Assembly: GCF_009834915.1 (NCBI RefSeq)
Contig: NZ_WVHS01000002.1
Location: forward strand, 1,178,001 to 1,242,000
Length of the DNA stretch: 64,000 nt
Direction of reading: 5' to 3'
From: Hufsiella ginkgonis
GTDB lineage: Bacteria; Bacteroidota; Bacteroidia; Sphingobacteriales; Sphingobacteriaceae
Shown here one piece after another: positions 59,847 through 64,000 of the stretch (positions are counted from its first letter, which is position 1; each line of letters begins with the position of its first letter). The notes under the pieces were generated by a model. It had not been told where the DNA came from. It saw only the letters and a list, made by a program, of their open reading frames with translations, and made no database searches. Both the position numbers and the translations under genes were made by a program.

Positions 59847-62800
59847 ATGAACTATCATTTCCTGCCCGAACTGGTGATGCGCAGCCCCGCTATCAGCTAT
59901 GCGAACTACTCGCTGGCATATGCGGAGGCGCTCTGCCGCACGGACTTCTTTAAATCGGCGATACTGCTCGCCAGCGAAAGCTTTTACCAGGAGCTGGAGA
60001 AAAACCGTTTCGAGATGAGCCTGCTTAACAGCGCCCAGCGAATCACGTTGATGAAATACGTAAACCGCATGTGCTTCAGGCCAACACCTTTCGGGCTGTT
60101 CTCCGGGTTTTCCGTGCTGCAATGGGGAGTGCAAGAAGGCCCGGTCACTATTAAAGCGCCATTCGGAAAGGTGCACCTGCATGCCGATCATGGGCTATCG
60201 GCAGCGCTCGGTAAGATACTCAAAAGCAGGCTCAAACCGTTCGCACAATACCGCGTTAACCCGACGATTTATACCCCGGGACAGGAATACCGGTATTTGT
60301 TTGCACAAAAGGTACAGGGTAAAAGCCGCTACCAGTTTAACCTGGATTCCTTTGCACGCAATCCGCTGATCCGGGGCATATTAAGCTTCTGCAGCGGGTA
60401 TCGCACTACCCGGGAAATTACGGCCTTTATTTGCGAAAAAGCCGGCTGCAGCGAACAGGAGGCGATGGATTATATCGATTCGCTGGCTGCTAAACAGGTA
60501 CTGGAAAGCGCTGACGATCAACCGATAACCGGCGATTCCTATGAGATCTCCCTACTTGTAAAATGCCGGGACCTGGGTATCGCCGGCAGCGACATCGACA
60601 ACATACAAACACTTACCACCTTGTTATACGGTCATCACTTGCCTGATAAGGCGCTTACGGCACGAATAGCGGATAAACTTTCTGCTTCAGGGCTGGATGT
60701 ACCGGGTAAAGGATGCTTTTACAGCGCCTATGAGCACCAGGTAATGAACCCGGTACTGGATCAATCGATACTGGCCTCCGTAAAAAGCGGTATCCGATGC
60801 CTCGACCGGCTGCTGCCCGCCCCGGAGATCAACCCGGCAATAGAACGGTTTAAAGAGGCATTTCAGCAAAAGTTCGAAGGCAGGACCATACCGCTGCTCC
60901 TGGCGCTCGACCCGGAAGCAGGTGTGGGCTACGGGAACTCGCACGCAGTAGGTAATACCGACGAGCTCCTGGAAACCGTTCAGTTCGTAAAGGAAGACCC
61001 GGCGCCCGAGAAACTACACTGGACCGCCACCCACCGCCTGTTGTTCCAAAAATGGAAACAATATCCCAATGCGGAGAACGAACCGGCCACCATTCAACTG
61101 TCGGATGCCGACCTGATGCAGCTACCGGAGCCCACCTCCCCGTACCCTGCAGGGATTTCGGTACTGTTCCGGGTTTTTGACGACAAGGTGCTTATCGAAC
61201 AGGCAGGCGGTGCAACCTCCACCGCACTGATCGGGCGTTTTTCGCTTTTCAGCGAAGAGGTGGCGTGCGTGGCGAAAACACTCGCCCGGCAGGAACAAGC
61301 CGCCAACCCCGGGATCGCCTTCGCGGAGATCGTGCACCTTTGCGATACACACGCAGATAACATCAACCGGCGTACCGTTATCCACGAGCTCGAGATCCCC
61401 GTACTTTGCCAGTCGGCCTTGCCCGCACAACAACAACTGCTGCTAAACGACCTGTTTGTCGCCGTAAAGAACAATGAGCTCGTACTTTATTCCGGGCGCT
61501 TAAAAAAGAGGGTGATCCCGCGGTTAAGCACCGCATTTAATTACCTGCGTAATGACCTGCCGCTGTTTCGATTCTTATGCGACCTGCAGTTCCAGGGACT
61601 GAAAAGCAGCTTCTCACTCGATCTCACCAGGCTCTTCCCTGGCCTTGGGTTTTACCCGCGGATAGAATACCGGCAAAGCATCCTGCACCTGGCCGCATGG
61701 CATTTCAAAGCAGCCCAGCTAACCGGCGACCAACCGGGATTTTTCAGGGAACACGGCGTGCCGCGCTACTTCTCCCTTACCAGGAATGACCATCAGCTGG
61801 TATTCGATACCGAAAACGAACAGGATGTATTGCTATTCTGGGAAACGGTTAAAAACGCAGGAAGCGTGGTACTGAAAGAATTCATCCTTGAAAAAGATGC
61901 GCTGGTAAAAGGGCAACAGGGACACCCGTTCATCAACCAGTTCCTAACTTGTGCCACCAGCAACCAACAGGTTTACCGCCCTTATACGTTCCAGTTAAAA
62001 AAGAGCGATGTTGCTAAACGTAAATTCGTACCCGGAAGCGGTTGGCTATACCTGAAAATATACTGTCACCCCAACCGTTCGAATGAAATCCTTTCCGGTT
62101 ACCTGGTGCCCGCCATCGCTGGCACCGGCAAAAGCAGGGAGTGGTTTTTTGTCAGGTACCAGGACCCCTCATTTCACCTGAGGGTGCGGTTAAAAATTTC
62201 GCCGGCAGATGCAGCCCACTTTCTCGAAAAATGCAATGAACTGCTAGGCAACGCCGTAGACGGCGAACAGGTGGAAAAGATCCAAACGGACACTTACGTC
62301 CGCGAGTTGGAGCGGTACGGCGAACGCACCATCGATATCACCGAAACCCTGTTCTACCGAAGCAGCGTGCTGGTGGCAACATTCATAAAAAAATTTGAGG
62401 AGGGACGCTCGCGATATAACTACTACAGTTTTGCCCTCGTTACCGTGAACGAGCAGGTTAAGATACTATTTCCCGATGAGACGGAAAGACTCAGCTTTTT
62501 ACAGCACACCTATAAGGGTTTCCTGGCCGAATATGGCCGGCAACGCGAGTTGAAAGTAAGTTTTGATCAGCTGTTCCGAAAGTTCAGGAAGGAGTTTGAA
62601 GCCGCCTTAAAAGATCAGTCTTACTTGTCGCAACTAAGACTGGGGTCGGGCTTTGCGGCGATACGCGGTTCGTTAAAACAACTCCGGAAACTTACGTCAA
62701 AGCTTCCACCGGCTGAACATATTGCACGCTACCGCGATATCCTGCACATGCATATGAACCGCATTTTCGTGCAGGATTCCCGCAAGCTCGAGCTCACCAC

Positions 62801-62861
62801 CTACTACGTGCTGTACAAATTTACCCTGGGCGATCAGAAAGCACGCAAACGCGGCCATTAA
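59847..62861 (+). CDS. Lantibiotic dehydratase (LanB), complete
   Basis: 1004 residues from the ATG at 59847; a GTG at 59814 would add 11 residues that the other LanB lacks. N-terminal glutamylation domain with LVMRSPAI at 9-16 and FRPTPFGLFSGFS at 77-89; middle DRLLPAPEINPAIERFKEAFQQKFEGRTIPLLLALDPEAGVGYGN; C-terminal elimination domain with GSGWLYLKIYCHPNRSNEIL near 730 and WFFVRYQDPSFHLRVRL near 765-781. Full length for a class I enzyme, not split as in pinensin clusters. No precursor, LanC or exporter gene lies within the window. Its stop overlaps that of the convergent LytTR regulator. Confidence 0.9.
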   Translation: MNYHFLPELVMRSPAISYANYSLAYAEALCRTDFFKSAILLASESFYQELEKNRFEMSLLNSAQRITLMKYVNRMCFRPTPFGLFSGFSVLQWGVQEGPVTIKAPFGKVHLHADHGLSAALGKILKSRLKPFAQYRVNPTIYTPGQEYRYLFAQKVQGKSRYQFNLDSFARNPLIRGILSFCSGYRTTREITAFICEKAGCSEQEAMDYIDSLAAKQVLESADDQPITGDSYEISLLVKCRDLGIAGSDIDNIQTLTTLLYGHHLPDKALTARIADKLSASGLDVPGKGCFYSAYEHQVMNPVLDQSILASVKSGIRCLDRLLPAPEINPAIERFKEAFQQKFEGRTIPLLLALDPEAGVGYGNSHAVGNTDELLETVQFVKEDPAPEKLHWTATHRLLFQKWKQYPNAENEPATIQLSDADLMQLPEPTSPYPAGISVLFRVFDDKVLIEQAGGATSTALIGRFSLFSEEVACVAKTLARQEQAANPGIAFAEIVHLCDTHADNINRRTVIHELEIPVLCQSALPAQQQLLLNDLFVAVKNNELVLYSGRLKKRVIPRLSTAFNYLRNDLPLFRFLCDLQFQGLKSSFSLDLTRLFPGLGFYPRIEYRQSILHLAAWHFKAAQLTGDQPGFFREHGVPRYFSLTRNDHQLVFDTENEQDVLLFWETVKNAGSVVLKEFILEKDALVKGQQGHPFINQFLTCATSNQQVYRPYTFQLKKSDVAKRKFVPGSGWLYLKIYCHPNRSNEILSGYLVPAIAGTGKSREWFFVRYQDPSFHLRVRLKISPADAAHFLEKCNELLGNAVDGEQVEKIQTDTYVRELERYGERTIDITETLFYRSSVLVATFIKKFEEGRSRYNYYSFALVTVNEQVKILFPDETERLSFLQHTYKGFLAEYGRQRELKVSFDQLFRKFRKEFEAALKDQSYLSQLRLGSGFAAIRGSLKQLRKLTSKLPPAEHIARYRDILHMHMNRIFVQDSRKLELTTYYVLYKFTLGDQKARKRGH

Positions 62862-63580
62862 CCGCGTTTGCTTACCAGGGTCTTCAGCGATACCTGCTTC
62901 ATAAACTCATCCCGGTACTTGGTGCCGATCAGGAGCATCGTCCTGTTCTTCAGGATCACCGCGCTGTTTTGTACAGAACTGATCTTACGGATATTTACGA
63001 TATACGATTTATGGATCCGCATAAAATGCCGCCCCTCAAATTGCGCCTCCATCTCCTTCATGGTGAGGTAAGTCAGGTACTTGGTATCATCTAAAAAAAT
63101 GGTGAGGTAATTCTGCGCGGCTTCCACGTAATTGATCTCTTCGTAGGCTACTTGTACCAGCTTTCCTTTCATCTCTACTTTTATAAAAAAGTAATCGTCA
63201 CTATACTGGTTTACCGGGCTTTCGGCGGGCTGCCAAACACGGGTGACGGCCTCGATAAACCGCTCATAAGTAAAGGGCTTTAACAGGTAGTCCGTTGCCT
63301 TCAGGTCAAATGCCCGGATGGCGTGCTCGGCGTAAGCCGTCGTAAAGACCAGGGCGGTTTGCTTTGGCACCATCTTCGAAAAGTCGAGTCCCGAGATCTG
63401 CGGCATATGGATATCAACCAGCAGCAAGTCCGGCGGAGCCGATAAAATGAATGGCAACGCCTCCATCGGATTTTCTGACGAACCTGTTAATTCATAACCC
63501 GGCGTTTCTTCAATAAATTTAGACAGGAGGCTGATCGCGCGAAATTCATCGTCGATCACATAACAGGTGATTGTTTTCAT
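62858..63580 (-). CDS. LytTR family response regulator
   Basis: 240 residues. Receiver domain with Asp10/Asp11 and phosphoacceptor Asp56 (LLLVDIHMPQISG), Lys in LLKPFTYERF. The C-terminal LytTR DNA-binding domain (about 135-235) has VAYEEINYVEAAQNYLTIFL, YLTMKEMEAQFEGRHFMRIHKSYIVNIRKISS. Its start overlaps the end of the kinase gene by four bases. Likely controls nearby genes; LytTR systems often regulate peptide-antibiotic loci. Confidence 0.93.
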   Translation of the reverse strand: MKTITCYVIDDEFRAISLLSKFIEETPGYELTGSSENPMEALPFILSAPPDLLLVDIHMPQISGLDFSKMVPKQTALVFTTAYAEHAIRAFDLKATDYLLKPFTYERFIEAVTRVWQPAESPVNQYSDDYFFIKVEMKGKLVQVAYEEINYVEAAQNYLTIFLDDTKYLTYLTMKEMEAQFEGRHFMRIHKSYIVNIRKISSVQNSAVILKNRTMLLIGTKYRDEFMKQVSLKTLVSKRG

Positions 63581-64000
63581 GGTCTTAGGTCGATGGTCAA
63601 TTTTACCTCGTAGGTAATAGGTGTGTCGACTAAAGATAACGAAAATTTCTTTGAATAATAACTCTCCAGGCGGCTTTTATTGTTAGAAATTCCTGTACCA
63701 AAACCGGCCCGGTCGAACTCTTTTTTATGGTTCACGCTTCTAAATTCAAACCGGCCATCTTTTAACGAAATGCCGATGAACGCCTTTTTACCGGGCTCCG
63801 AAAAATTACCATGATTAAACACGTTCTCCACCAGCGAGAGAATAACCAGTGGAATAATTTCGGCCTCATTGTCATCGATCCCGAAATGCGTATCGATATT
63901 CAATCGATTGTTTACCCGTAGCTGGTGAAGGTTAATCAAGTGCTGCACCTGCTCGACTTCATCAACCAGTTTTATTTTGCCTTCGGCAGAAACTTTGCTC
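63577..64000 (-). CDS. Sensor histidine kinase, LytS/YehU-type, 5' end beyond window edge
   Basis: The reading frame continues through the right edge (KIKLVDEVEQVQHLINLHQLRVNNRL), so only the C-terminal ~140 residues are seen. They contain the His_kinase segment (DEVEQVQHLINLHQLRV) and the ATPase N-box (IIPLVILSLVENVFNHG) and G-region (GFGTGISNNKSRLESYY). The phospho-His and membrane sensor lie outside the window. It forms a pair with the overlapping LytTR regulator. Confidence 0.85.
   Translation of the reverse strand, partial: SKVSAEGKIKLVDEVEQVQHLINLHQLRVNNRLNIDTHFGIDDNEAEIIPLVILSLVENVFNHGNFSEPGKKAFIGISLKDGRFEFRSVNHKKEFDRAGFGTGISNNKSRLESYYSKKFSLSLVDTPITYEVKLTIDLRP

Noticed and set aside
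59715-60191. Minus-strand frame of 158 codons across the lanB start
   Set aside because: Overlaps the conserved N terminus of LanB and the MauE start; no recognisable motif.

Overview
The window looks like a chromosomal segment from a Bacteroidota species, most likely in the Chitinophagaceae/Sphingobacteriaceae range. The support is a SusC/SusD pair, a giant secreted protein with a type IX secretion (T9SS) sorting domain, Bacteroidetes-type -7 boxes (TAnnTTTG) before several genes, a carotenoid cluster and class I lanthipeptide dehydratases of the kind known from Chitinophaga. Species was not determined. I saw no rRNA, tRNA, insertion sequence, prophage or CRISPR array.

Layout. 1-3.2 kb (minus): a LanB-type lanthipeptide dehydratase, cut by the window edge, preceded by a pentapeptide-repeat protein. 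3.5-5.0 kb: an SDR oxidoreductase, a 3' remnant of an enzyme gene and a DoxX protein. 5.2-15.3 kb (minus): a 3140-residue adhesin-like protein (10 cadherin-like plus 24 IPT/TIG repeats, T9SS tail) translationally coupled to a small lipoprotein. 15.4-17.6 kb: a secreted protein and an M28 peptidase. 17.7-21.6 kb: carotenoid genes (cytochrome b5-like, lycopene cyclase, unknown membrane-anchored protein, crtB, divergent crtI). 21.7-25 kb: ECF sigma factor, murB, lpd. 25.1-29.4 kb: two secreted hydrolases and a GIN-domain protein. 29.5-33.4 kb: OstA-like protein divergent from tilS. 34-39.6 kb: a 2-oxoglutarate oxygenase, then siroheme sulfite reductase, precorrin-2 dehydrogenase, an Rrf2 regulator and a peroxidase. 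39.7-41.2 kb: small regulatory or stress genes.

41.3-50.6 kb is one tightly packed minus-strand operon. It encodes a two-subunit molybdenum hydroxylase (IorAB type), its maturation factors (XdhC, MocA-like) and molybdopterin synthesis (MoaA, MoeA, MoaD, MoeB-rhodanese, MoaE and a MoaC-MoaB fusion). 50.7-52.4 kb holds a TolB-like protein and an unrecognised RteC-like protein.

52.4-64 kb is the most unusual part: an AT-rich regulatory region with a 35-codon ORF, a TlpA thioredoxin fused to a DUF3738-like domain, SusC, SusD, a secreted DUF6520-like small protein, a MauE-like membrane redox protein, a second complete LanB, and a LytTR two-component pair running off the right edge. The two LanB genes are only distantly similar. 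Neither has a recognisable precursor peptide, cyclase or exporter inside the window, so each probably belongs to a cluster that continues beyond an edge.

A family of intergenic palindromes (stems built on TCAGTTATCAGT-like units, loops resembling ATGGCGYCAT) occurs at four sites. A different perfect 18-bp inverted repeat precedes the giant adhesin gene.
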